A stretch of DNA of 64,000 nucleotides from Microbacteriaceae bacterium (lineage in GTDB: Bacteria > Actinomycetota > Actinomycetes > Actinomycetales > Microbacteriaceae), in NCBI GenBank assembly GCA_025465095.1, contig JAODME010000013.1:146934-210933 (forward strand). Reading direction: 5' to 3'. Position 1 is the first letter of the stretch; every line of letters begins with the position of its first letter. Positions 1-9,666 of this stretch are shown here, piece by piece. A model generated the notes under the pieces. It saw only the letters and a program-made list of their open reading frames with translations. It searched no databases and was not told the origin of the DNA. The position numbers and the translations under genes were made by a program.

Positions 1-2
1 TC

Positions 3-602
3 ACCCTCGTGCAGCAGACCCCGCGTGAGCAGTTCAAGGTGAACTACTCGGTCGCGCTGGAGTCGGATGCCGTGCTGCCGGAGCTTCCGCCGGAGGGCGT
101 CGGCGTTCCGCGGCTGGCACCGGACACGAAATTCCTCACCATGCCGCCGTCGCAACTCGCCGCCGCCTACGTCGACGTTCTGAACGTGGGTGCGGAGAGC
201 GCGTCCTACCAGTTTTTCGACGTCGAACAGGATGACTTCATCCCGAACGTCGGGGTCGAGGCTCGCGCCGCTCGCAAGGCGGCCATCCCCGCCACCGCCG
301 CCATCGAGTTCGCGATCGCTCCCGGGACGGCCGAGTCCGTCGCGCTCGCGTCGAATGAGTCCGGAGCGCTCGTGACCGTGTCGCTCTCGGAGACCGAGAC
401 GGTCAAACCCGTCGAAGCGGGAGCGACCGTCAACCCCGAAGGGGCGACGAAGACGCTCTCCGGGGTCACCGGCACGACCAAGGGCGTCATGGCGAGCTAC
501 ATTGATCAATTGCTCTTCTACATTCCGCCCGTCGGCAGTTCCGAGAAGATCGTGCTGCTCGGGTTCAGTCAGGGTCTCGTCAGCGCACAGGAGATTGCAT
601 GA
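3..602 (+). CDS. Hypothetical protein, 5'-truncated by window edge
   Basis: Frame is open to the window start; ORF 9..602; overlaps the next CDS by 4 nt (ATGA). Confidence 0.6.
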   Translation, partial: TLVQQTPREQFKVNYSVALESDAVLPELPPEGVGVPRLAPDTKFLTMPPSQLAAAYVDVLNVGAESASYQFFDVEQDDFIPNVGVEARAARKAAIPATAAIEFAIAPGTAESVALASNESGALVTVSLSETETVKPVEAGATVNPEGATKTLSGVTGTTKGVMASYIDQLLFYIPPVGSSEKIVLLGFSQGLVSAQEIA

Positions 603-1522
603 GTACCGTTCCCCCATCCGCGGCGAGTTTCCGTGGAGCCGTCGACCTCTCGTCCCTTGTGCGACCATCCGTGCCCGCGGCGTCGACGCCGGCAGCCGCT
701 GAGGCGAAGGGTGCTTCGGGGCTCGTCGTCGCGGCGACGGACAGCAGCTTCGCGAGCATTCTGGAACTGTCGAACTCGGTGCCGGTCATCGTCGAGTTGC
801 ATGCAGGCCAGCCGACGGCCTCCCTCGGTACGCTCGTGACAAGCTTCGGAGGTCGCCTCGTGCTTGCCACCGTCGACGCCTCCTCCAACCCGCAACTACA
901 GCAGGCTTTCCAGGCGCAGGTCGCACCGACCGTCGCGGCGGTCGTCGGCGGTCGGCCGCTGGCGCTCTTCGAGGGCGAGCTTCCCGAAGCCGAGGCGCGT
1001 CAGGTGCTCGAACAGGTGCTTGCGCTCGCGGCGCAGAATGGCGTGACGGGCACCGTACCGGTACCGGACGCCGTGGCGGAGGAGCCGGTAGAGCCCGTTG
1101 ATGAGCCTCTGCCCCCGCACCATCAGGAGGCGTATGACGCCATCGAGCGCGGAGACTACCGTGCTGCGATCGCCGCCTACCGCACGGCGATCGCGCAGAA
1201 CCCGCGCGACCAGCTCGCCGTGGCGGGTCTCGCCCAGGTGTCGCTGCTCGACCGCCTCGGAAACCAGACCGCCGCCGACATCCGCAGCGCGGCCGCTGCC
1301 GCGCCCGACGATGTCGATGCGCAACTGGCGGTGGCAGATCTCGACGTGTCGGGAGGACACCTCGACGACGCGTTCGACCGGTTGCTCACCCTGTTCCCGT
1401 CGCTTGATGCGGACGCCAGGAATGCCGTGCGTGCGCGGATGCTCGAATTCTTCGAGATCGCCGGGGCGGAGGACCCGCGCGTTGGCCTAGCGCGTCGCAG
1501 GCTCACCACTCTGCTCTACTGA
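599..1522 (+). CDS. Thioredoxin-fold plus tetratricopeptide co-chaperone (YbbN/CnoX-like)
   Basis: 307 aa; thioredoxin-like N-half (VIVELHAGQPTASLGTLVTSFGGRLVLATVDASSNPQLQQAFQAQVAPTVAAVVGGRPL) and TPR-like C-half. Confidence 0.8.
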   Translation: MSTVPPSAASFRGAVDLSSLVRPSVPAASTPAAAEAKGASGLVVAATDSSFASILELSNSVPVIVELHAGQPTASLGTLVTSFGGRLVLATVDASSNPQLQQAFQAQVAPTVAAVVGGRPLALFEGELPEAEARQVLEQVLALAAQNGVTGTVPVPDAVAEEPVEPVDEPLPPHHQEAYDAIERGDYRAAIAAYRTAIAQNPRDQLAVAGLAQVSLLDRLGNQTAADIRSAAAAAPDDVDAQLAVADLDVSGGHLDDAFDRLLTLFPSLDADARNAVRARMLEFFEIAGAEDPRVGLARRRLTTLLY

Positions 1523-1539
1523 CCCGCGACCGCCGCGGG
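1523..1539. terminator. Candidate hairpin between convergent genes
   Basis: CCCGCG-accgc-CGCGGG just after the stop at 1522. Confidence 0.35.
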
Positions 1540-1578
1540 ACACCCCGTCCTGTAGCGCTTTACGGAGTCCTCCGGGTG

Positions 1579-3765
1579 TCAGCGGCGCAGTTTCAGCCAG
1601 AGTCCGGCCAGCGGCGGAAGGGTCAGCTCGGCGTAGGCCGGTCGGCCGGCCCACGGCTCGTCGACGGCTGTCACCGCGCCGAGGTTGCCGACGCCGGAAC
1701 CGCCGTACTCGGAGGCATCCGTGTTCACCAGTTCCTCCCAGACGCCCGCGGACGGCAATGCCACCCGGAATCGGTCAACGGGGTTCCCGGAAAAGTTCAT
1801 GATGATGGCGATCGGCTGCCCGTCTTTCGACCAGCGCAGGAACGACACCACGTTCTGCTCCGCCGCACCCCCGTCGATCCATTCGAAGCCCGCCGGGTCG
1901 TTGTCCTGCTCCCAGAGGGCACCCTCGTCGCGGTACACCCGGTTGAGCTGCCCGACAAGGTTCAGCAGTCCGCGGTGCACAGGCTGGTCGAGTATCCACC
2001 AGTCGAGCCCGCGCTGTTCCGACCATTCGGACGGCTGCCCAAACTCCTGGCCCATGAACAGCAGCTGCTTGCCGGGGTGCGCCCACATGAACGACAGGTA
2101 GGCACGCAGGTTCGCGAGCTTCTGCCACTGGTCGCCCGGCATCTTGTGAAGCAGCGAACCCTTTCCGTGCACGACCTCGTCGTGGCTGATCGGCAGCAGG
2201 AAGTTCTCCGTGTACTGGTACACCATGCTGAAGGTGATCTCGTTGTGGTGGTGCGAGCGGTGCATCGGGTCGGTCTGCATGTACGACAGGCTGTCGTGCA
2301 TCCACCCCATGTTCCATTTCAGTCCGTAGCCGAGCCCGCCGGTCGACGTCGGTTTGGTCACGCCTGGCCACGCCGTTGATTCCTCGGCGATGAGAATGAC
2401 TCCCGGATTGCGTTTGTATGCCGTCGCGTTGACCTCCTGCAGGAAGCTGACGGCCTCTAGGTTTTCGCGCCCGCCGTACTTGTTCGGCTCCCACTGGCCC
2501 TCTTGGCGCGAGTAGTCGAGGTAGATGATGGACGCGACGGCGTCGACCCGGAGCCCGTCAATGTGGAACTCCTCAAGCCAGTACAGCGCGTTCGCGACGA
2601 GGAAATTGCGCACTTGCGAGTCCCCGAAGTTGAAGATCAGGGTGCCCCAGTCCATCTGTTCGCCACGACGGGGGTCGGAGTGCTCGTAGAGAGGCTCTCC
2701 GTCAAACTTCGCGAGCGCCCATTCGTCCTTCGGAAAGTGGCCGGGCACCCAGTCCATGATCACACCGATGCCGGCCTGGTGAAGCTTGTCGATGAGGTAG
2801 CGCAGGTCGTCGGGATGTCCGAACCGGCTTGTAGGCGCGAAATAGCCGGTCACCTGATAGCCCCAGGAGCCGCCGAACGGATGCTCCGCAAGCGGCATGA
2901 ACTCCACGTGTGTGAATCCGGTCTCGAGGATGTAGTGCACGAGCGCCTCGGCGAGTTCGCGGTAACCGAGACCTGGGCGCCAAGAGCCGACATGCAGTTC
3001 GTACACGCTCATCGGGGAGTTGTGCGGGTCGGCCTGCGCGCGCTTGGCCAGCCACGCGTCATCCGCCCACTGGTATTTCGTCGTACCGACCTTCGACCCC
3101 GTCGCCGGCGGAACCTCTGTGTAGCGGGCCATAGGGTCTGCCCGCTCGACCCAGTGACCGTCCTGGGTGAGCAACTCGAACTTGTACGAGGTGCCGGGTT
3201 CCAGGCCGGGCACGAACAGCTCCCAGATACCGTTGTCGTCGAGTCGGCGCATCGCGTGCCCGACGCCGTACCAGCCGTTGAAATCCCCGATCACCCGCGC
3301 CGCCTTCGCGTGCGGCGCCCAGACGTTGAACGCGGTTCCGATGACGCCTTCGTGGGGGCGGAAGTGCGAGCCGAAGACGCTCCACATCTGTTCGTGACGA
3401 CCTTCGCCGAAAAGGTAGAGGTCCATGTCGCCGACCGACGGAACGAAGCGGTACGGGTCGTCCGAAACCCAGCTCGGGCCGTCGGCGTAAGTCACTTCGA
3501 GTTGGTAAGCCTGCCCGATGCCGGCCGCGTAACCCTGCCAGAGCCCGTCGGCGACGTGGTTCAGGGGCACCCGTGTGCCGTTCCGCTGGATCGCCGTCAC
3601 TGTTTCCGCGAGGGGCCTGAGCGCGCGGATGATGAACCCGCCCTCTGTCTCATGCTGTCCGAGGGTGTCGTGCGGCCTGGGGTGGCTTCCCGAAACGATC
3701 GATGCAATCAAACCGGAATGCAGCTCGGGCAGCGTGGTCGGTGCGGTCTTCCTTGTCTTGGCCAT
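1579..3765 (-). CDS. glgB: 1,4-alpha-glucan branching enzyme
   Basis: GH13 branching-enzyme motifs (FMPLAEHPFGGSWGYQVTGYFAPTSRFG, DGLRVDAVASIIYLDYSR, PLSHDEVVHGKGSLL-like); start at MAKTRKTAP, 1-nt overlap with glgE stop. Confidence 0.95.
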   Translation of the reverse strand: MAKTRKTAPTTLPELHSGLIASIVSGSHPRPHDTLGQHETEGGFIIRALRPLAETVTAIQRNGTRVPLNHVADGLWQGYAAGIGQAYQLEVTYADGPSWVSDDPYRFVPSVGDMDLYLFGEGRHEQMWSVFGSHFRPHEGVIGTAFNVWAPHAKAARVIGDFNGWYGVGHAMRRLDDNGIWELFVPGLEPGTSYKFELLTQDGHWVERADPMARYTEVPPATGSKVGTTKYQWADDAWLAKRAQADPHNSPMSVYELHVGSWRPGLGYRELAEALVHYILETGFTHVEFMPLAEHPFGGSWGYQVTGYFAPTSRFGHPDDLRYLIDKLHQAGIGVIMDWVPGHFPKDEWALAKFDGEPLYEHSDPRRGEQMDWGTLIFNFGDSQVRNFLVANALYWLEEFHIDGLRVDAVASIIYLDYSRQEGQWEPNKYGGRENLEAVSFLQEVNATAYKRNPGVILIAEESTAWPGVTKPTSTGGLGYGLKWNMGWMHDSLSYMQTDPMHRSHHHNEITFSMVYQYTENFLLPISHDEVVHGKGSLLHKMPGDQWQKLANLRAYLSFMWAHPGKQLLFMGQEFGQPSEWSEQRGLDWWILDQPVHRGLLNLVGQLNRVYRDEGALWEQDNDPAGFEWIDGGAAEQNVVSFLRWSKDGQPIAIIMNFSGNPVDRFRVALPSAGVWEELVNTDASEYGGSGVGNLGAVTAVDEPWAGRPAYAELTLPPLAGLWLKLRR

Positions 3766-5768
3766 CAGCTGCCTTTCGAGAATTCGACTCGGAGAATGTG
3801 GACCGGCTCGGTGAAGGCGTCGAGTCGGACGTAGTTGTCGAGACCCCAAGTGAACGTCTGGCCGGTGAGCAGGTCGGTGACCTCGAACAGGCGGCCGGGA
3901 TCGACGCCGAACCTGGTCGGATCCAGGTGCACGGTCGTCTCACGAACCGAGTGCGGATCGACGTTCGCAATCACGATGATCGCGTCGCTTCGGCCGTTCT
4001 TGGTGAACCGCCCGTCGAGGAACTTGCTGTAAACGAGGATCGAGTCGTCGTCGCTCCAGTGCACGTCGAGGTTGCGCAACTGGCGGAGCGCGGGGTGCGC
4101 CGCCCGGATCTCATTGAGCTTCGTGATGTACGGCGCGAGCGACCTGCCGTGTGCCTCGGCCGCAGCGAAGTCCCGCTGCTTGTACTGGTACTTCTCGTTG
4201 TCGATGTTCTCCTCGGAGCCGGGCCGTGCGACGTTCTCGAACAGTTCGTAACCTGCGTAGACGCCCCAGGTAGGGGACGCGGTCGCCGCGATGGCGGCTC
4301 TGACCTTGTAGGCGGGCGGCCCGCCGAACTGCAGATACTCGGTGAGGATGTCGGGAGTGTTCACGAAGAGATTCGGTCGCAGGAAGTCGCTCGTGGTCTT
4401 GGAGAGCCCGGAGAGGAACTCCTCGAGTTCCTCCTTCGTGTTCCGCCAGGTGAAGTAGGTGTAGGACTGCTGGAAGCCCACCTGGGCGAGGGAATGCAGC
4501 ATCGCCGGGCGGGTGAAGGCCTCGGCGAGGAAGACCACGTCGGGGTGGTTGCTGTTCACCTGGTTCAGCAGCCACTCCCAGAAGGCGAGCGGCTTGGTGT
4601 GCGGATTGTCGACGCGGAAGATGCGCACGCCGAGCCCGATCCAGTATTCGACGATCCGCAGAATCTCCTCGCGCAGCCCGATCGGGTCGTTGTCGAAGTT
4701 GATCGGGTAGATGTCCTGGTATTTCTTAGGGGGGTTCTCCGCGTAGGCGATCGATCCGTCAGGCAGGGTCGTGAACCATTCCGGATGCTCCGTCACCCAC
4801 GGGTGGTCTGGAGAGCATTGCAGTGCGAGGTCGATCGCTACCTCGATCTTGTTCCGCCGTGCTGTCGCGAGGAACGAGGTGAAGTCGGCGACGGTGCCGA
4901 GGTCGGGATGGATGGCGTCGTGTCCGCCCTCCTTCGAGCCGATCGCCCAGGGCGAACCGGGGTCGCCTGGCCCAGGAGTCATCGTGTTGTTCGGCCCCTT
5001 CCGGAATGCCACTCCGATGGGGTGGACGGGTGGAAGGTAGAGCACATCGAATCCCATCGCGGCGACCGCGGGAATCCGTTTCGCCGCAGTGCGGAATGTG
5101 CCGCTCCTCCAGCTGCCGTCGGCGTGTCGGACGGCGCCTTCCGACCTCGGGAAGAACTCGTACCAGCCGCCCACTCCCGCCCGAGTGCGCTCCACCCGGA
5201 TGCTGCGCGGCGCACTCTCCGTCGTGAGGCTCGCCAAGGGTTCCGCGGCCATCGCGGTCGCGACGCGTGCGCCGGACACGGCGGCCAGTCGGGCTGCCGG
5301 GCTCCGCTTGGTATTGACGATCGCCTTCGCCGCATCCGTCAGGGCTCTCGACGTCGGTGTCTGAGCGACGGCACGCTCGAGGAGCTGCGCGCCGATCGTG
5401 AGCATCAGAGGCACGTCGATGCCCGCCGGGATCTTTATCTCGGCGTTGTGCAGCCAGGTGGCCCAGTCGTCATTGAAGGCTCGCACCCGGAACCGCCATT
5501 CGCCCGGGACATCGAGGAGTGCGTCCGTGTGCCAGCGGTCGGTGCCGGCCGCTCCCGGTGACATCCGGTGTCTGGACTCCGCGCCGGAAGGGGCTGTCAG
5601 CAGCAGTTCGACGCCGAGGATGTCGTGTCCCTCCTTGAACACCGTCGCGGCGAAAGGGACGACCTCGCCGGCGTACGCCTTGGCTGGCCAGAGATCCTCA
5701 GGCTGTTGCGGGGACAGATGCCTGATGGGGATGCGACCCATCTTCGGTTCGTATGCGATAGCCACCAT
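3765..5768 (-). CDS. glgE: Alpha-1,4-glucan:maltose-1-phosphate maltosyltransferase
   Basis: 667 aa; GlgE-type GH13 (DVLYLPPVHPIGVAFRKGPNNT, RIFRVDNPHTKPLAFWEWL, FLAEAFTRPAMLHSLAQVGFQQSYTYFTWRNTKEEL). Confidence 0.95.
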   Translation of the reverse strand: MVAIAYEPKMGRIPIRHLSPQQPEDLWPAKAYAGEVVPFAATVFKEGHDILGVELLLTAPSGAESRHRMSPGAAGTDRWHTDALLDVPGEWRFRVRAFNDDWATWLHNAEIKIPAGIDVPLMLTIGAQLLERAVAQTPTSRALTDAAKAIVNTKRSPAARLAAVSGARVATAMAAEPLASLTTESAPRSIRVERTRAGVGGWYEFFPRSEGAVRHADGSWRSGTFRTAAKRIPAVAAMGFDVLYLPPVHPIGVAFRKGPNNTMTPGPGDPGSPWAIGSKEGGHDAIHPDLGTVADFTSFLATARRNKIEVAIDLALQCSPDHPWVTEHPEWFTTLPDGSIAYAENPPKKYQDIYPINFDNDPIGLREEILRIVEYWIGLGVRIFRVDNPHTKPLAFWEWLLNQVNSNHPDVVFLAEAFTRPAMLHSLAQVGFQQSYTYFTWRNTKEELEEFLSGLSKTTSDFLRPNLFVNTPDILTEYLQFGGPPAYKVRAAIAATASPTWGVYAGYELFENVARPGSEENIDNEKYQYKQRDFAAAEAHGRSLAPYITKLNEIRAAHPALRQLRNLDVHWSDDDSILVYSKFLDGRFTKNGRSDAIIVIANVDPHSVRETTVHLDPTRFGVDPGRLFEVTDLLTGQTFTWGLDNYVRLDAFTEPVHILRVEFSKGS

Positions 5769-5840
5769 TCGACCGTACCCGTCTTATCGAATCCTGTGGA
5801 GCCTCCCCGCGGAATCGTGCAGCCCTTAAGCTTGGTCCCC

Positions 5841-8405
5841 GTGAAAGCAATCAGGCGATTTACCGTCCGGACCGTGCTCCCTGCAGCCCTCGAGGGGCTG
5901 AACGAATTGTCGACCAACTTACGATGGTCGTGGCACGAACCGACGAGGCAGCTGTTCGCTCACATGTCGCCCCGGTTGTGGGAGAAGATCGGTCACGACC
6001 CGATCGGACTCCTTGGCGAAGTGGAACCATCGAGGCTCGCCGAACTGGCAGCTGATCGCGACTACGTCGCCTTAGTGAACGACCAGTTGCGTGACCTGCA
6101 CGAGTACCTGAACGAACCGCGCTGGTACCAGTCGCTTCCCGAGGGCGCACCCAAGGCCATCGGCTACTTCTCGCCAGAATTCGGCATCGCCGCGGCCCTG
6201 CCCCAGTATTCCGGCGGTCTCGGGATCCTCGCCGGCGACCACCTCAAGAGCGCCTCAGATCTCGGCGTGCCGATCATCGGCGTCGGCCTGTTCTACCGGT
6301 CTGGCTACTTCGCCCAGGCGATCTCCACCGACGGTTGGCAGCAGGAAACCTACCCGGTGCTCGACCCTGACGGGCTGCCGCTCAGTGTTCTCCGGCATCC
6401 GGACGGCACGGCGGCGCAGGTGGCGCTCGCGCTTCCCGGAAATCGTGCCCTTTACGCCCGGGTGTGGCAGGTAGCGGTCGGCCGCATCCGCCTGCTCCTC
6501 CTCGACACGGACATCCCCGAGAACGAAGACGAATTGCGGTCGGTGACCGACCGACTGTATGGAGGCGGCGGGGAGCACCGGCTCCTGCAGGAGCTGTTGC
6601 TCGGCATCGGCGGCGTTCGCGCGATCAAGCTGTACAACGAACTGACCGGAACGCCGGCACCCGAGGTCTTTCACAGCAACGAGGGTCACGCGGGCTTCCT
6701 CGGTCTCGAGCGGATCAGCGATCTCATCGCCGGAGGGCTGTCGTTCGCCGAGGCGCTTCAGGTAGTTCGAGCGGGAACGGTGTTCACGACGCACACCCCC
6801 GTGCCCGCCGGCATCGATCGATTCGACGCGCATCTCATCAGGCAGTATTTCTCCACCGACCTGCTGCCCGGCCTCGACGTGCACGACGTGCTCGTGCTCG
6901 GCGAGGAGAACTACGAGGGGGGTACTCCCGGCACGTTCAACATGGCGGTGATGGGGCTGCGCCTCGGTCAGCGGGCCAATGGCGTCTCCCGGTTGCACGG
7001 CGAGGTCAGCCGCGGCATGTTCGGGCAGCTTTGGCCAGGTTTCGACACCGCCGACGTTCCCATCACCTCCGTCACCAACGGGGTGCACGCCCCAACGTGG
7101 ACGGACCCCTCACTGCTGGCGCTGGCTACATCTCGTTTCGGGAGCGCCGACACGACGTCGTGCGACTGGACGAGTGATGCCGTGAGCGACTTCGACCTGT
7201 GGGAGGTGCGCAACGGAATGCGTGCCCAGCTGGTCGACGATGCGCGCCGCCGCGTCGCCGCGGCCCTCGCGCAGCAGAACCCCGGCGCGATAACACCGCA
7301 GTGGGTGTCGGACCTGCTCGATCCCGACGTGCTCACCATCGGCTTCGCGCGCCGCGTGCCGACCTACAAGCGCCTGACGCTCATGCTGCACGATCAGGAC
7401 CGGCTGAGGTCGATCTTGCTGTCCGCGGACCATCCCGTGCAGATCGTCGTGGCAGGCAAGTCGCACCCGGCAGACGAGGAGGGCAAGCGTCTGATTCAGA
7501 AGCTCGTGCAGTTCGCGTCCACGCCTGAACTGCGCACCCGGCTCGTGTTCCTGGAGAATTACGACATCGCGATGGCGCAACTTCTCTACCCGGGCACCGA
7601 CGTGTGGCTGAACAATCCGCTCCGACCCCTCGAGGCGTGTGGGACATCCGGGATGAAGGCGGCGCTCAACGGGTCGCTCAACCTGTCAATCCTCGACGGG
7701 TGGTGGGCGGAGTTCTACGACGAGGAGAACGGCTGGGCCATCCCGAGCGCCGACGCAGCGGGGGACTCCGCGGAGCGGGACAAGATGGAGGCCGACGCGA
7801 TGTACGACCTCATCGAGCACCAGATCGCGCCGCGCTTCTACGACCGCGGGTCCGATGGAGTGCCGACACGATGGGTTCAGTCCATCAGGCACACGCTGAC
7901 AACGCTCTCCCCGCAACTCTCCGCCGACCGGATGGTGCAGGAGTACGTCACGCGCCTATACGTGCCGGCGGCCGAGGCCGAGCGGACGATCAGTGCGAGC
8001 TCGTATTCGGGAGCTCGCGAGCTCTCCGCCTGGAAGGAGCGCGTGCGGGATATGTGGCCGAATGTTGCCGTTACGCACGTCGAATCCGGGGGAGTGGATG
8101 CTGTGCCCGAGGTCGGCGACGTGCTGCACGTTCGCGCCCACGTGCACCTTGACGGGCTGAGCCCCGAGGACGTGGCCGTTGAGGTCGTCTACGGACGCGC
8201 TCGCGAGGGAGATCTCCTCGAGACGCCCGAGCATGTTCCGCTCACGCCCGAGGCGGAGACGGATCCGCAGGGCGGAGCCGTGCCGTTCATCGGCAATGTG
8301 CCCCTCTCGCGTGCCGGCAGCTTCGGCTACAACGTTCGCGTCGTGCCGTTCCACCCCCTGCTCGCCACTTCGGCTGAGATGGGACTGATCGCCGTCGCAA
8401 GCTAG
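5841..8405 (+). CDS. glgP: Alpha-glucan (glycogen/maltodextrin) phosphorylase
   Basis: GTG start VKAIRRFTVRTVLPAALEGLNELSTNLRWSW; phosphorylase motifs (EASGTSGMKAALNG-like CGTSGMKAALNGSLNLSILDGWW). Confidence 0.93.
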   Translation: MKAIRRFTVRTVLPAALEGLNELSTNLRWSWHEPTRQLFAHMSPRLWEKIGHDPIGLLGEVEPSRLAELAADRDYVALVNDQLRDLHEYLNEPRWYQSLPEGAPKAIGYFSPEFGIAAALPQYSGGLGILAGDHLKSASDLGVPIIGVGLFYRSGYFAQAISTDGWQQETYPVLDPDGLPLSVLRHPDGTAAQVALALPGNRALYARVWQVAVGRIRLLLLDTDIPENEDELRSVTDRLYGGGGEHRLLQELLLGIGGVRAIKLYNELTGTPAPEVFHSNEGHAGFLGLERISDLIAGGLSFAEALQVVRAGTVFTTHTPVPAGIDRFDAHLIRQYFSTDLLPGLDVHDVLVLGEENYEGGTPGTFNMAVMGLRLGQRANGVSRLHGEVSRGMFGQLWPGFDTADVPITSVTNGVHAPTWTDPSLLALATSRFGSADTTSCDWTSDAVSDFDLWEVRNGMRAQLVDDARRRVAAALAQQNPGAITPQWVSDLLDPDVLTIGFARRVPTYKRLTLMLHDQDRLRSILLSADHPVQIVVAGKSHPADEEGKRLIQKLVQFASTPELRTRLVFLENYDIAMAQLLYPGTDVWLNNPLRPLEACGTSGMKAALNGSLNLSILDGWWAEFYDEENGWAIPSADAAGDSAERDKMEADAMYDLIEHQIAPRFYDRGSDGVPTRWVQSIRHTLTTLSPQLSADRMVQEYVTRLYVPAAEAERTISASSYSGARELSAWKERVRDMWPNVAVTHVESGGVDAVPEVGDVLHVRAHVHLDGLSPEDVAVEVVYGRAREGDLLETPEHVPLTPEAETDPQGGAVPFIGNVPLSRAGSFGYNVRVVPFHPLLATSAEMGLIAVAS

Positions 8406-8418
8406 TTTTTCCAAACCG

Positions 8419-8448
8419 GTGAGCCCCGGGTCCGTGAGCCCCGGGTCC
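8419..8448. repeat. 15-bp tandem direct repeat, two copies
   Basis: gtgagccccgggtcc x2 followed by partial gtgag. Confidence 0.8.
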
Positions 8449-8632
8449 GTGAGTTTCCGGCCCGATGAGCTTGCGGTGCGACGCGCGTTCGCGCCGGCGA
8501 GGCAGCGCGCTGCTCCGTGCGCTCATGCGACGCGAGTGCCCCGGCCGTCCGGAACGCCCTTGCGCGCGCAACCACTCGGGGGCACTTCGCGGAAATTTCT
8601 TCGGTAGAACGATCTGTCTGCGTCGACCAATC

Positions 8633-8653
8633 ATGTACCCCAGCGGGGTACAT
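8633..8653. promoter_or_regulatory. Perfect inverted repeat, candidate operator
   Basis: ATGTACCCC-AGC-GGGGTACAT in the leader of the SipW-type locus. Confidence 0.5.
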
Positions 8654-8975
8654 ATGCGTCTGCATATTGTGCGGGAATCACTAGGACAACTCGTGTTGAT
8701 CTACGGATTCGTTACCTTAACCCACAGTATCTACAGGATTAGAGTACTCATACGGCATTTGCGTCGTGCCCTGTTCTGGGGGTGCGTGTGGGATAGACGG
8801 TTCTGTCTGTCGCGCCTAGAGTCCTTTTCGGGCGACTGCTCGTCAGGATCCCACTCGTCGACTTCGCGACCATCGCGATGTTCGCTGTGACCTCCACTCC
8901 GGCGGCTGCAGACCAAACAGATCAGAACGCACTAATACCGGCATCTGAGCAGTCGTTGTCGCGAAAGGAACACTC

Positions 8976-9587
8976 ATGAACAAGCTTCTCAAAGGCGCTA
9001 TCGCCGGTGCAGCCGGTGTGGCCGTACTCCTCGGCGGCGCGGGAACCTTCGCGCTGTGGAACGACTCGGTCACCACGCCGGCCGGCACGGTCAGCTCCGG
9101 GACGCTGAGTATCGACTCGGGGCTGGCGGCCGGCAAGTGGTTCGACATGTCTGCCGGTACCCCTGGCGTTCTGATCACGGACATCGAAGCGTTCCGGCTC
9201 GTCCCGGGTGACAAACTCCGCTTCACCAAGGTCGTCACGATAAATGCGACGGGCGACAATTTGAGTGCCGCACTCACGGTCGACCTCGCCAGCGTTGTCG
9301 GGGACGACAAGGCTTCGAGCGCCGCTCTCCAAGAGGAGCTTTCCACCAACATGGTGGTCACCGCGTCCAGCGTCGCGGGCGTCACGCAAAGTACCGTCCC
9401 CGGCAACGAAAACGAGTTCATCGTCACGGCCGAGGACTTGGGCCTGACAAAAGACGTCACGATGTCCGTTGAGTTGACCTTCCCGGTGGGCACGCTCGAG
9501 GACATCGACGCCTCGAACAACGTCACCAAGAACGGCTCTGTCAACCTCAACAACCTCAAGTTCAAGCTCACCCAGGTGCGCGCCTAG
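8976..9587 (+). CDS. SipW-type (alternate-type) signal peptide exported protein, TasA/CalY-like cargo 1
   Basis: MNKLLKGAIAGAAGVAVLLGGAGTFALWNDSVTTPAGTVSSGTLSI; upstream RBS-like aaagga. Confidence 0.85.
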   Translation: MNKLLKGAIAGAAGVAVLLGGAGTFALWNDSVTTPAGTVSSGTLSIDSGLAAGKWFDMSAGTPGVLITDIEAFRLVPGDKLRFTKVVTINATGDNLSAALTVDLASVVGDDKASSAALQEELSTNMVVTASSVAGVTQSTVPGNENEFIVTAEDLGLTKDVTMSVELTFPVGTLEDIDASNNVTKNGSVNLNNLKFKLTQVRA

Positions 9588-9599
9588 CAGAACGCGACC

Positions 9600-9633
9600 G
9601 GGTCGCGCCGTCTGCCCGAAGGCGGCGCGACCC
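9600..9633 (+). terminator. Strong intra-locus hairpin (terminator/attenuator candidate)
   Basis: GGGTCGCGCCG-tctgcccgaagg-CGGCGCGACCC, perfect 11-bp arms, directly after cargo 1. Confidence 0.6.
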
Positions 9634-9666
9634 TTCACTTCGACGACCGAGCAGACCGGAGGGACA

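Noticed and set aside
2503-3834. 443-aa plus-strand ORF antisense to glgB
   Set aside because: Shadow ORF of a confidently identified gene
3702-5561. 619-aa plus-strand ORF antisense to glgE
   Set aside because: High-GC mirror ORF; the minus-strand GlgE frame has clear family motifs, this one has none
8465-8890. 141-aa ORF in the leader of the SipW locus
   Set aside because: Arg/Ser/Cys-rich composition, no motif, no RBS; leader treated as non-coding
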